Below, piece by piece: positions 16,659 through 25,697 of a DNA stretch of 64,000 nt. This DNA is from GCA-2731375 sp964590195 (GTDB lineage Bacteria; Pseudomonadota; Alphaproteobacteria; GCA-2731375). Under the pieces are notes generated by a model, which saw only the letters and a list, made by a program, of their open reading frames with translations, made no database searches and had not been told where the DNA came from. The stretch's first letter is position 1. Each line of letters begins with the position of its first letter. The translations under genes and the position numbers were made by a program. The stretch lies in NCBI GenBank assembly GCA_964590195.1, contig CAZPWJ010000008.1, positions 1 to 64,000 on the forward strand. Direction: 5' to 3'.

Positions 16659-18422
16659 TCAATCGGGGACGCCAAGTTCTCGCAGGGCGTCGATTTCCAT
16701 ACTGATGTTTTCCTGATCGTGATGACGCAAGGCATCACGGACAAGGGCTTGCGAGAAATCAGGGATTTGGGCGTAGACATCGTCGAGCGCCAACTGCGCC
16801 TCCTCCCTGCGGCCGTGATGGAACAAGCATACGCAATAACAAACGAACGCCCAACTGGTGGGATTGGGGGTGTGCATTGACCGGTATGCGGTCTCGACGG
16901 CCTCGTCGTAACGGCGCAGATGGAGAAGCGCATAGGCGCGCATGGTCAACACCATGCAAATGTCAACGTCACGAGGACTAAGCCGGATAAATTCGTCGGT
17001 GTCGGCGATAACATCTTCGTATTGACCGGCGGCATCCCTGGCCTGGCCCAGCAAGAGATAGGCCAGCGCAAGGTTCGGGTTGAGTTTTATCGCATCCTGA
17101 AGTTTGGCGATGCCGATTTGATGTTCGCTGTCGTAACTGTGCACGGTGCCATCCGCCAGGACGCAGAGCGGATCACGCGGACTTAGACGCAACGCGGTTT
17201 GTACTTTATCGCGCGCCTCGCGGATCAACCCATCCCGGTCCTCCGGCTGTCCGTTCAACGCATATTGTGTTCTGGCCAGCGCGGCCATTGCCCAGGCGAG
17301 CGCGAAACCTGGGTCCAGTTGCGTGGCCTGATCGAAGGCCTCGATGGACGAGACAAAATCCGCCGGCCCCGAGCGATGGTATGCCGCCAAGGCTTTTTGA
17401 TAGAGGTCCCAGGCGTCGAACTCCGCCGGTGATTTGCGACGCGACCGCTCGATTTCGAACTGATCAATTTCCGGTGCGATGGCGGCAATGATGGCGCCGG
17501 TAACTTCATCCTGAACAGCAAAGATATCGGACACATCCCGATCAAAGCGTTCCGCCCAGATATGGTTGCCACTATCGGCGTCAATCAATTGTGCGGTTAC
17601 CCGGATGCGGTCGCCTACCTTTCGAATGCTTCCTTCCAGAACGTAACGGACGGCCAATGTTTCAGCCACCTGCTTCACGTCAATCGATTGCCCCTTAAAG
17701 CTGAACGTTGAATTGCGGGCAATTACCAGTAGCGAGCCAAATCGGGAGAGACCGGTAATAATATCTTCCGCCATGCCGTCGGCGAAGAATTCCTGTTCGG
17801 GGTCGCCCGACATATTGTCGAACGGCAGTACGGCGATAGACGGTTTATCGGGGATCGGCAGTGGCTTGTCACTGATTGGCTCTGCCGTCACCTCGCCATT
17901 GCCCGACCATCGCCAGACCCGCACAGGCCGAGCGATGTTTTTCAGTTTCTGGTCGCCGCCATCGACGAACCTGGCTTTGATACGGCGGTCAACACTGTCA
18001 TGCGCATTGCTTGAAATCGTCACGCCGTCGGCTTCGCCAATCTCCTGAAGCCGGGCCGCAATATTGACACCCTCGCCAAATATATCGTCACCCTCGACGA
18101 TGACATCACCAAGATGAACACCGATCCGGAAGCGAATCGTCTCATCTTGCGAAGCATCGGCATTGCGCTCAATCATGCCTTTCTGAACCGCGACAACGCA
18201 TTCGACGGCAGCGACAACCGATGGAAATTCCAGCAATAAGCCATCGCCCGTCGTCTTCACGATGCGTCCACCGTGTTTTTCAATTAATTTGTCGATCAGT
18301 TCTGCGCGGTGCGCTTTCAAGCGCTGCAGCGTACCGGTTTCGTCCACGCCCATCAGGCGCGAATATCCGACGACATCAGCGGACACGATCGCCGCCAGTT
18401 TGCGCTGAGTTCCCCTGCTCAT
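16659..18422 (-). CDS. Class III adenylate cyclase with FlgO-like domain and TPR tail
   Basis: 587 residues with three parts. Residues 8-170 are a class III nucleotidyl cyclase: metal-binding Asp16 (IVSADVVGYSR) and Asp60 (TTGDGLLLEF), and the transition-state pair Asn120 and Arg124 (GVNIAAR), so it should be active. Residues 194 to about 320 (SIAVLPFDNMSGDPEQ and MAEDIITGLSRF) form the FlgO/TolB-N-like module often placed between bacterial cyclases and TPRs. Residues 340-587 are tetratricopeptide-like repeats. No membrane segment or signal peptide is visible, so the protein is probably cytoplasmic. The same middle module occurs in the regulator at 47313-49247. A cyclic-nucleotide-binding protein is encoded 1.2 kb away on the other strand. 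Confidence 0.88.
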   Translation of the reverse strand: MSRGTQRKLAAIVSADVVGYSRLMGVDETGTLQRLKAHRAELIDKLIEKHGGRIVKTTGDGLLLEFPSVVAAVECVVAVQKGMIERNADASQDETIRFRIGVHLGDVIVEGDDIFGEGVNIAARLQEIGEADGVTISSNAHDSVDRRIKARFVDGGDQKLKNIARPVRVWRWSGNGEVTAEPISDKPLPIPDKPSIAVLPFDNMSGDPEQEFFADGMAEDIITGLSRFGSLLVIARNSTFSFKGQSIDVKQVAETLAVRYVLEGSIRKVGDRIRVTAQLIDADSGNHIWAERFDRDVSDIFAVQDEVTGAIIAAIAPEIDQFEIERSRRKSPAEFDAWDLYQKALAAYHRSGPADFVSSIEAFDQATQLDPGFALAWAMAALARTQYALNGQPEDRDGLIREARDKVQTALRLSPRDPLCVLADGTVHSYDSEHQIGIAKLQDAIKLNPNLALAYLLLGQARDAAGQYEDVIADTDEFIRLSPRDVDICMVLTMRAYALLHLRRYDEAVETAYRSMHTPNPTSWAFVCYCVCLFHHGRREEAQLALDDVYAQIPDFSQALVRDALRHHDQENISMEIDALRELGVPD

Positions 18423-18581
18423 GGAGCAGAGTGTAGTGGCCCGCCAGAAAGAAATCCATGCGTGGGTTGGTGTCTGGTGTCTCCCAATTCGCAGGCGGTT
18501 GCCGTGATGTCGGGTTGATCGAAATGATCACGGGGTTGCGTTAACGCTGAATTTGCGGAAGCTAGGGAGATCTACTCACCC

Positions 18582-19487
18582 GTGCGCAACGATCAAGAGC
18601 GATTAGTAGCGTTGATGGCGGAAAAATCGGAAAAGCAGTCTAAATCCACTGACGATCAGGCGCACGCTCCGCACAGTGCCGATGATTGGGAAGTGCTTTT
18701 CGAAGATCCCGAAAATGGTTTGCTCGCCATGATCGGGCAAGCCCATAGCGTGGACGCCTTGGCGCGCGGCACCCGTTTGGCGTTGAAGCAACTGCTGGTC
18801 CATGCGGATGAGCAAGAGCGGCTGGCGGACTACGAGCAGCGTTTGGCGGCCATTATCGACGCCGATGCGCAAGCGGACGATATCGAGCCGATCCGCTTGC
18901 GGGTCCTGGCGCTGCTGCGGCAATTGAAGGAAGAAGGCAAGCAGGCGGCAGCCGCGCCAAAAGGGGCAGAACAGGCAAGCAAGGCAAAAAGGGCTCGCCG
19001 CGCGCGGCGTAAGACTGCCGAGAGGCGCGAGGGCTCTTCCCGGCTGCTGCGGCTGCTGGGTCTGGATGGGCTGCGGTTCTCGCAGGTCAACAAGATCGGC
19101 ATCATCGTCACTTCCACTCTGTTATTGCTGGCGATCGTCGTGCTTGCGGTCTATTTGCGGGCACCGAATATGCCGGCGAAAGAGCGCGAGGCCGCCGCCG
19201 CGTTGCTGTTGGCCCACGGCGAAAGCGCCAGGCCCGAGGAGAGCTGGGAAATCGACGCAAGCCAACTCGATGCAGGTGACAATTTCACGCTTACCTTTCA
19301 GCTTTCGAATGAACGGCACATATCCCTGATCCGTTCGTTGAGCGCCATGAAGCGCACCGAGATCGCCGCCGATCTTTGTCCGAGAGATCGCGGACTATTG
19401 GACAAAGTTGCGGCCTATAAGAGACTGATCAGGATAGAGATAAAGGCAGGCGGAAAAGTTCTGACGGCTGCCTCTTGCCCATTATGA
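18582..19487 (+). CDS. Single-pass membrane protein of unknown function
   Basis: 301 residues from GTG 18582 (AGGGAGA lies upstream), not recognised. Residues 1-130 are acidic and helical, with a DWEVLFEDPENGLLAMIGQA stretch. Residues 133-149 are strongly basic (KAKRARRARRKTAERR). Residues 171-192 form one membrane span. The remaining 100 residues, probably periplasmic by the positive-inside rule, end with a possible beta domain and a Cys near the C-terminus. It lies between the divergent cyclase gene and the cNMP-binding gene on the same strand as the latter, so a role in the same signalling unit is possible but only by position. Confidence 0.7.
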   Translation: MRNDQERLVALMAEKSEKQSKSTDDQAHAPHSADDWEVLFEDPENGLLAMIGQAHSVDALARGTRLALKQLLVHADEQERLADYEQRLAAIIDADAQADDIEPIRLRVLALLRQLKEEGKQAAAAPKGAEQASKAKRARRARRKTAERREGSSRLLRLLGLDGLRFSQVNKIGIIVTSTLLLLAIVVLAVYLRAPNMPAKEREAAAALLLAHGESARPEESWEIDASQLDAGDNFTLTFQLSNERHISLIRSLSAMKRTEIAADLCPRDRGLLDKVAAYKRLIRIEIKAGGKVLTAASCPL

Positions 19488-19597
19488 CGTGAGAGCGTTC
19501 AGAAACCGGCAATCTTTCGTCCATGCCGATTGCGTTGCATGGCGAACATTCGCCCGCTACTCTGCCAATATCATAGAGCGCTAATGGGAGCTCCAAA

Positions 19598-19969
19598 TTG
19601 AGTGACAAACCGATTTTCAAGAAAAAGACGTTTGCGGCCAACCAAGTGATCTTTGACGAACGCTCACCAGCGGACTGCGTTTATATTTTGAGTAGTGGCG
19701 CGGTGGAAATTCGCGTTGGTACGCTTAGCGACAATCCCAGCAGATTGACGACGATAAGGGTTGGCGACGTGTTTGGCGAACTGGCCTTGTTGGAGGACCG
19801 CCCGCATCGCGCGGAGGCTATTGCCACCGAGCCCACCGAGGTCCTGGAGATACCGCGCAAGGAGTTTCTTGACCGCCTGAACGCGGCGGACCCGGTCATG
19901 AAAACGGTGGTCAATCACCTGGTTCGGCGGCTGCAACAGATGACGGATGATTTGGAAGTGCGTGCTTAG
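19598..19969 (+). CDS. Small cyclic-nucleotide-binding-domain protein
   Basis: 123 residues from TTG 19598, with GGGAG upstream. It is essentially one cNMP-binding (CRP/PKA-type) domain: FAANQVIFDERSPADCVYIL, then the phosphate-binding cassette GDVFGELALLEDRPHRAEAI with its Glu and Arg, and a closing helix. There is no DNA-binding helix-turn-helix, so it is not a CRP-type regulator by itself. With the class III cyclase gene divergently placed 1.2 kb away, it is a good candidate sensor of the cAMP or cGMP that cyclase makes; this is inference. Confidence 0.85.
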   Translation: MSDKPIFKKKTFAANQVIFDERSPADCVYILSSGAVEIRVGTLSDNPSRLTTIRVGDVFGELALLEDRPHRAEAIATEPTEVLEIPRKEFLDRLNAADPVMKTVVNHLVRRLQQMTDDLEVRA

Positions 19970-19987
19970 GCCATAAATGGTGAGGCC

Positions 19988-21616
19988 TTAGATCGAAACC
20001 GCGCCGGTCTCGGTGGCCTCGAGCTTAAAGGCAGCGGCCATCAGGGCCTTGGTGTAATCGGTTTGCGGGTCGTCAAAGATTTGTTGCGCCGCGCCCTGTT
20101 CCATCACCTTGCCGTCGCGCAGGACGATGACCTCGTCCGCCAGGGCCCGGACAACCTTCAGATCATGGGAGATGAACAGATAGGCCAGGCGGTGACGCTG
20201 TTGCAGATCGCGCAACAGATCGACGATTTGCGCCTGTACGGAAACATCCAGAGCCGAGGTCGGCTCGTCCAGCACCACGAAGCGCGGCTGCAGGACCATG
20301 GCGCGGGCGATGGCCACGCGCTGGCGCTGGCCGCCGGAAAATTCGTGGGGGAAGCGGTCCATGGCGCCTGGCTCCAGGCCGACCTCCCGCAGCGTGTTGG
20401 CGATCAGTTCGCGCCGTTCGTCATAGCCGCCGCCTTCGCCGTGGACCAGCAGGCCTTCCTCGATAATCTGGGCGATGGACATGCGCGGGCTTAATGACGA
20501 GAACGGATCCTGGAATACGACTTGCATCTGCCTTCGCAACGGCCGCAGAACCTTGCCGCCAAGATCTTCGATGCGCTGGCCATCGAAGCTGATGGCGCCC
20601 TGGCTGGAGATCAGGCGCAGCAGCGCCAGGCCCAGGGTGGTCTTGCCCGAGCCGCTTTCCCCTACCACGCCTACGGTATGGCCCTCGCGGACCTCCAGGC
20701 TGATCTCGTCCACGGCGCGCACGTGATCGACGGTGCGGCGAAAGACCCCTGCCTTGATAGGGAACCAGACCTTCAGATTTTCCGCCGTGACCACAGTGGC
20801 GGCATCGGCGGGGGGAGAGGCCGGTTTGCCCTTGGGCTCGGCCGACAACAGATGCAGTGTGTAATCATGTTGCGGGTGATCGAAGATGTCTGCAACTGGT
20901 GCCTGCTCGACGATCTCGCCGCCCGTCATCACCGCGACCCGGTCGGCCATGTGTCGGACCACGCCCAGATCGTGGGTAATCAGGATCATCGCCATGCCCA
21001 GCTTGGCCTGCAGCTCCTTCAACAGGGCCAGGATCTGCGCCTGAATGGTTACATCAAGGGCCGTGGTGGGTTCATCGGCGATCAGGATCTCCGGCTCATT
21101 GGCCAAGGCCATGGCAATCATAACCCGTTGGCGCTGCCCGCCCGATAGCTGATGGGGATAGGCGCCCAGGCGTTTCTCCGGCTCCTGAATGCCAACCAGA
21201 TGCAACAGTTCCAGGATTCGTTCGCGGACCTGGGCGGGGTTCATCTTTTTGTGCAGGGCCAGCACCTCGCCGACCTGCTGTTCGACCACATGCAGGGGGT
21301 TGAGCGCCGTCATGGGTTCTTGAAAAATCATCGAGATGTTGTTGCCCCGCGCCACGTGCAGCGTCTCTTTATCGGCACCAAGCAATTCCGTGTCCCGGTA
21401 TTTGATGGAGCCCGAGGGATGGCTGGCCGTGGGGTAGGGCAGCAGTTGCAGGATCGATAGCGCGGTCACGGACTTGCCCGAGCCGCTCTCGCCGACGATG
21501 GCCAGGGTTTCGCCGGCGTGCAGATCGAAGGAGACATTTTTGACCGCGTGGCTCTGTCCGCCTTCGACCTGGAAGTCGACGGATAGGTCTTTCACCTCAA
21601 GCAATTTCTCGCTCAT
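19988..21616 (-). CDS. yejF: Peptide ABC transporter ATP-binding protein, two fused ATPase domains
   Basis: 542 residues carrying two complete ABC ATPase domains. Each has a Walker A (GESGSGKSVT and GESGSGKTTL), a signature (LSGGQRQRVMIA and FSGGQRQRVAIA) and a Walker B (ILIADEPT and FVVLDEPT). This duplicated arrangement is typical of YejF/DppDF fusions. It energises uptake of oligopeptides through the two permeases encoded just upstream. Its ATG overlaps the stop of yejE by 4 bases (ATGA), so translation is coupled. It is the last gene of the transporter operon and lies 18 bases from the convergent cNMP-binding gene. Confidence 0.92.
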   Translation of the reverse strand: MSEKLLEVKDLSVDFQVEGGQSHAVKNVSFDLHAGETLAIVGESGSGKSVTALSILQLLPYPTASHPSGSIKYRDTELLGADKETLHVARGNNISMIFQEPMTALNPLHVVEQQVGEVLALHKKMNPAQVRERILELLHLVGIQEPEKRLGAYPHQLSGGQRQRVMIAMALANEPEILIADEPTTALDVTIQAQILALLKELQAKLGMAMILITHDLGVVRHMADRVAVMTGGEIVEQAPVADIFDHPQHDYTLHLLSAEPKGKPASPPADAATVVTAENLKVWFPIKAGVFRRTVDHVRAVDEISLEVREGHTVGVVGESGSGKTTLGLALLRLISSQGAISFDGQRIEDLGGKVLRPLRRQMQVVFQDPFSSLSPRMSIAQIIEEGLLVHGEGGGYDERRELIANTLREVGLEPGAMDRFPHEFSGGQRQRVAIARAMVLQPRFVVLDEPTSALDVSVQAQIVDLLRDLQQRHRLAYLFISHDLKVVRALADEVIVLRDGKVMEQGAAQQIFDDPQTDYTKALMAAAFKLEATETGAVSI

Positions 21617-22719
21617 GATGTCGCCTCCGCCGCCGCCTCTGCCACAACGGGCCCCGCCGCCGCGCCCTTGCGGGGATCAAAGGCGTCGCGCACCGCCTCG
21701 AAAATAAAAATCAGCAAGGTCAGCATGATCGACAGCATGACAAAGGCGGTAATGCCCAGCCAAGGCGCCTGCAGGTTGGCCTTGCCCTGCTGCAACATCT
21801 CGCCCAACGATGGCGAACCTGGCGGCAGCCCGAAGCCGAGAAAATCCAGGGCCGTCAAAGTGGTGATGGAGCCCGAGAGGATGAACGGCAGGAAGGTCAG
21901 CGAGGCCACCATGGCATTGGGCAATACGTGGCGGTACATGATCATGCCATCCGACAGTCCCAGGGCGCGGGCCGCCCGGACATAGTCGAAATTGCGGGCG
22001 CGGAGGAATTCCGCGCGGACGACGCCAACCAGGCTCATCCAGGAAAAGATCAACATGATGCCCAGCAGCCACCAGAAATTCGGCTCCACGAACGAGGCCA
22101 GGATAATCAACAGATACAAGGTGGGCAGGCCAGACCAGACCTCGATAAAGCGCTGGAACAGCAGATCGGTCCAGCCGCCGAAGTAGCCCTGAATGGCACC
22201 GGCCATGACGCCGATAATGGACGAGAATATCGTCAGCACCAGGCCGAACAGCACGGATATGCGGAAGCCATAGATCAGCCGCGCCACCACGTCACGGCCC
22301 TGATCGTCGGTGCCCAGCCAGTTATCGGCAGAGGGCGGCGCCGGTGCGGGGACGGGCAGGTCATAGTTGATGGTGCGATAGCTGTAGCGGATGGGCGGCC
22401 AGAGGATCCAGCCGCCGGCTTCCGTGATCAACTCGGTGACGAACGGATCGCGGTAATCGGCCTCGGTCTCGAACTCGCCGCCAAAGGTGGTCTCGGCATA
22501 AGTGAAAATGACCGGGCTGTAGATTTCGCCCTTGAAGCCGATAAGCAATGGCTTGTCGTTGGCGATGACCTCGGCGAACAGGGCCAGGACGAAAAGGCCC
22601 AGGAATATCCACAATGACCAATAACCCCGCTTGTTGGCCCTGAAATTCCGCAGGCGCCGCCGGGTGATTGGCGTGATGCGCCGGCCCATGAATTTGTCCT
22701 GTTGCGCAATGTCAGACAT
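21613..22719 (-). CDS. yejE: Peptide ABC transporter permease YejE
   Basis: 368 residues with the N-terminal cytoplasmic start and first membrane span of the DppC/OppC/YejE permeases, a long periplasmic loop (about residues 55-140, a feature of YejE) and five further spans. The ABC-binding EAA loop is recognisable as RAARALGLSDGMIMYRHVLP. It forms the membrane channel with YejB. The start overlaps the yejB stop by 8 bases. Confidence 0.92.
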   Translation of the reverse strand: MSDIAQQDKFMGRRITPITRRRLRNFRANKRGYWSLWIFLGLFVLALFAEVIANDKPLLIGFKGEIYSPVIFTYAETTFGGEFETEADYRDPFVTELITEAGGWILWPPIRYSYRTINYDLPVPAPAPPSADNWLGTDDQGRDVVARLIYGFRISVLFGLVLTIFSSIIGVMAGAIQGYFGGWTDLLFQRFIEVWSGLPTLYLLIILASFVEPNFWWLLGIMLIFSWMSLVGVVRAEFLRARNFDYVRAARALGLSDGMIMYRHVLPNAMVASLTFLPFILSGSITTLTALDFLGFGLPPGSPSLGEMLQQGKANLQAPWLGITAFVMLSIMLTLLIFIFEAVRDAFDPRKGAAAGPVVAEAAAEATS

Positions 22720-23827
22720 CGCGGCTCTCGAAATCGATGCGCGGATCGATGATCATGTACATCAGATCGCCGATCAGATTCAGGATCAGCCCCATCAAGG
22801 TGAAGACATACAAGGTGCCCAGGACCACCGGATAATCCCGGTTCAAGGCCGCCTCGAAACCCAGCAGGCCCAGGCCGTCCAGGGAAAAGATCACCTCGAT
22901 CAACAGAGAGCCTGTAAACAGCACCCCGATAAAGGCGGAGGGGAAACCCGCCACCACGATCAGCATGGCGTTGCGGAAGACATGGCCGTACAAAACCCTG
23001 CCCTCGCTCAAGCCCTTGGCCCGCGCCGTGACCACGTAATGTTTGTTGATCTCATCCAGGAACGAATTCTTGGTCAGCATGGTCAGGGTGGCGAAACCGC
23101 CAATGGCCATGGCGGTGATGGGCAGGACCATGTGCCAGAAGTAATCGGCGATCCGTGCCGGCCAGGACATGTCATCCCAACCTTCCGAAGTCAGGCCGCG
23201 CAGGGGAAAGATGTCCCAGAACGACCCACCCGCGAACAGCACGATCAACAACACCGCGAACAGGAAACCGGGTATGGCATAGCCGACGATAATGACGGTC
23301 GAGGTCCAGACATCAAAACAGCTACCGTCGCGCACCGCCTTGGCAATTCCCAGCGGTATGCAGATAAGATAGGTCAGCAGGGTGGTCCAGATACCCAGCG
23401 AGATGGAGACCGGCATCTTGTCCACCACCAAGCCAATGACCGGCTGGTCGCGGAAGAAACTCTCGCCGAAATCAAACTGAATGTAGTTCCAGACCAGCAG
23501 GCCGAAACGTTCATGGGCTGGTTTGTCCAGGCCGAACTGCTTTTCCAGATCCTTGATCAGTTCCGGGTCCAACCCCTGGGCACCCCGGTATTTGGAGCTG
23601 ATGGCGGCGTCGGCGCCCTGGCTGGCCATCTGTTGTTCGCGGTTGACCTCCGCCCCGCCGCCGCCCGAGACCCGCGACGTCGCCTCCACCGCCGTGCCGG
23701 TCAATTGCGCGATGACCTGCTCCACCGGGCCGCCGGGCAGGAATTGCAATACGATGAAGTTCAACAGCATGATGCCGAACAACGTCGGGATCATCAGCAG
23801 CAGGCGTCTGATGATATAGGCGATCAT
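22712..23827 (-). CDS. yejB: Peptide ABC transporter permease YejB
   Basis: 371 residues from ATG 23827; the N-terminus MIAYIIRRLLLMIPTLFGIM is the classic first span of DppB/OppB/YejB permeases. The EAA loop is TARAKGLSEGRVLYGHVFRN. A longer frame reaching 24022 lies wholly inside the upstream binding-protein gene and is rejected. The start comes 4 bases after the stop of that gene, so the transporter genes form one tightly packed operon. Confidence 0.92.
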   Translation of the reverse strand: MIAYIIRRLLLMIPTLFGIMLLNFIVLQFLPGGPVEQVIAQLTGTAVEATSRVSGGGGAEVNREQQMASQGADAAISSKYRGAQGLDPELIKDLEKQFGLDKPAHERFGLLVWNYIQFDFGESFFRDQPVIGLVVDKMPVSISLGIWTTLLTYLICIPLGIAKAVRDGSCFDVWTSTVIIVGYAIPGFLFAVLLIVLFAGGSFWDIFPLRGLTSEGWDDMSWPARIADYFWHMVLPITAMAIGGFATLTMLTKNSFLDEINKHYVVTARAKGLSEGRVLYGHVFRNAMLIVVAGFPSAFIGVLFTGSLLIEVIFSLDGLGLLGFEAALNRDYPVVLGTLYVFTLMGLILNLIGDLMYMIIDPRIDFESRDV

Positions 23828-23831
23828 GCTC

Positions 23832-25679
23832 TTACTCGCGCCCCAGCTTGGCGGCTTTCGCCTTGTCCCACCACCAGGTGTCGAGCACGCCGCGGGCATA
23901 TTTCGGTTTGATGGCCGGGCGTCCGAACAGGTCCCAATAGGCGACGGTGTGGGATGCCTTGAACCATTGCGGCACCAGATTGTGGCTCCACATGATGACC
24001 CGGTCCAGGGCGTGGGTGGCATGGCGCAGCTCGTCGCGGTTGCCGGCCTTGATGATCTTCTCGATCAGATCATCCACCGCCGGGCTTTTCAGGCCGGTGT
24101 AGTTGCGCCCGCCGGTCATGTCGGCGGTCTTGGAGCTCCACGCGCTACGCAGGCCCAGGCCCGGCGTCAGGGAGGATGAGTTGCGGAAGGTGGTGATGTC
24201 GAAATCAAATTCCTGGATGCGGCGTTGATACTGCGCTGGTTCCACCAGGCGAAAACGCGCGGTGATGCCCAGTTTCTCCAGATTGCGGATATAGGGCATG
24301 ACGATACGTTCGAACGCCTTGCCGTACGATAGGAACTCTATCTCGAAGGCCTTGCCGGCACCGTTGAGCAGCTTGCCGTTCGTTACCTTCCAGCCCGCAG
24401 CGCTCAACAGCTTTTTGGCCTGGCGTAGCTGGCCGCGGATATTGCCCGTACCCTTGGTCTTGGGCGCGCGGTAAACTTGGCCGAAGACCTCATTGGGCAG
24501 TTCCTTGCGCCAGGGTTCCAGCAGGGCCAGCTCCGCGCCCGTGGGCGCGCCGGCGGCCTCCATGTCGGAGTTTTGAAAAATACTGTAGGTGCGCCGGTAC
24601 AGGCCATAGAACAGGTTCTTGTTGGTCCATTCGAAATCGAATACCAGGCCGATCGCCTGACGAACGCGGCGGTCGGCGAATTTAGCGCGGCGGGTGTTGA
24701 GGAAAAAGGCCTGGAAGCCCGACGGGTTATGATCGGGCAGGACTTCCTTGATCAAGCGGCCGTCTTTTACCGCTGGTACACCGTCATACTTCGTGGCCCA
24801 GTTGCGCGAGGTGAAGTCCTCGCGAAAATCGATCTTGCCTGCGAACAGGGATTGCAAGGCGATATCCCGGTCCCGGTAATAGTCCCAGGTGATGCGCCGG
24901 AAATTATTGCGGCCCCGATAGACGGCCAGGTCCTTGCCCCAATGATCGTCCACCAGCACATAGGTGATGGAACGGCCCGGATCGACCTTTTCCACCCGGT
25001 AGGGCCCGCTGCCCATGGGCGCTGTCATGGTGGTTTTGGTAAAATCATGATCCTGATACCAGGCCTTTGAAAGTACTGGCATGGCGGCCACGGTGGCGGG
25101 CAGATCGCGGGTCAGGACGCCTTTGGCGAAGTTGAAGCGAACCTTGCGCGGGCCCAGTATCTCCGTCCCGGTAATATCCTTGAACAGGACGCGGTAGACC
25201 GGATGGCCCTTGCTTTTGAGGATATCGAAGGAAAATGCCACATCCTCGGCGCTGATGGCTTTGCCATCGTGCCAGCGCGCCTCCTCCCGCAGGGTGAAGG
25301 TGATGGATTGGCGGTCATCGGGGATTTCCACGCCGCCGGCGATCAGGCCGTAGTAGGAATCTTCTTCGTCGCCCGAACCGGTCATCAGTGTTTCGAAAGT
25401 CAGCAGACGGCCATCGACGCCGAAGGGATTACTGCCCGCCGCCCAATGGCCCTTGAGAATGAAGGGGTTCAGGCTGTCGAAATTTCCGTTGTACCAAAGG
25501 CGCAGGCGTCCGGTTTTCGGCGCGTCCGGATTGACGTAGTCGAAGTGCCGGAAGTCAGGGCCGTACTTCAAGCTGCCCAGTACGGCAAAGCCATGGTTGG
25601 GCTCCGCCGCCGCGCCGACATTCCAGGCAAGGACCAAGAGCAACACCAGCCGGGCCAAGCTTTTGATGGGGCGAATCAT
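23832..25679 (-). CDS. yejA: Periplasmic peptide-binding protein YejA (copy 1)
   Basis: 615 residues of the family 5 extracellular solute-binding proteins. A signal peptide covers about the first 25 residues (LARLVLLLVLAWNVGAAAEP). The mature start HGFAVLGSLKYGPDFRHFDY followed by VNPDAPKTGRL is characteristic of the YejA subgroup. It captures peptides in the periplasm and delivers them to YejBE. It shares clear homology with the next gene upstream, so a tandem duplication gave this operon two binding proteins, separated by only 18 bases. Confidence 0.9.
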   Translation of the reverse strand: MIRPIKSLARLVLLLVLAWNVGAAAEPNHGFAVLGSLKYGPDFRHFDYVNPDAPKTGRLRLWYNGNFDSLNPFILKGHWAAGSNPFGVDGRLLTFETLMTGSGDEEDSYYGLIAGGVEIPDDRQSITFTLREEARWHDGKAISAEDVAFSFDILKSKGHPVYRVLFKDITGTEILGPRKVRFNFAKGVLTRDLPATVAAMPVLSKAWYQDHDFTKTTMTAPMGSGPYRVEKVDPGRSITYVLVDDHWGKDLAVYRGRNNFRRITWDYYRDRDIALQSLFAGKIDFREDFTSRNWATKYDGVPAVKDGRLIKEVLPDHNPSGFQAFFLNTRRAKFADRRVRQAIGLVFDFEWTNKNLFYGLYRRTYSIFQNSDMEAAGAPTGAELALLEPWRKELPNEVFGQVYRAPKTKGTGNIRGQLRQAKKLLSAAGWKVTNGKLLNGAGKAFEIEFLSYGKAFERIVMPYIRNLEKLGITARFRLVEPAQYQRRIQEFDFDITTFRNSSSLTPGLGLRSAWSSKTADMTGGRNYTGLKSPAVDDLIEKIIKAGNRDELRHATHALDRVIMWSHNLVPQWFKASHTVAYWDLFGRPAIKPKYARGVLDTWWWDKAKAAKLGRE

Positions 25680-25697
25680 GAGGCGAATGATAGCAGA

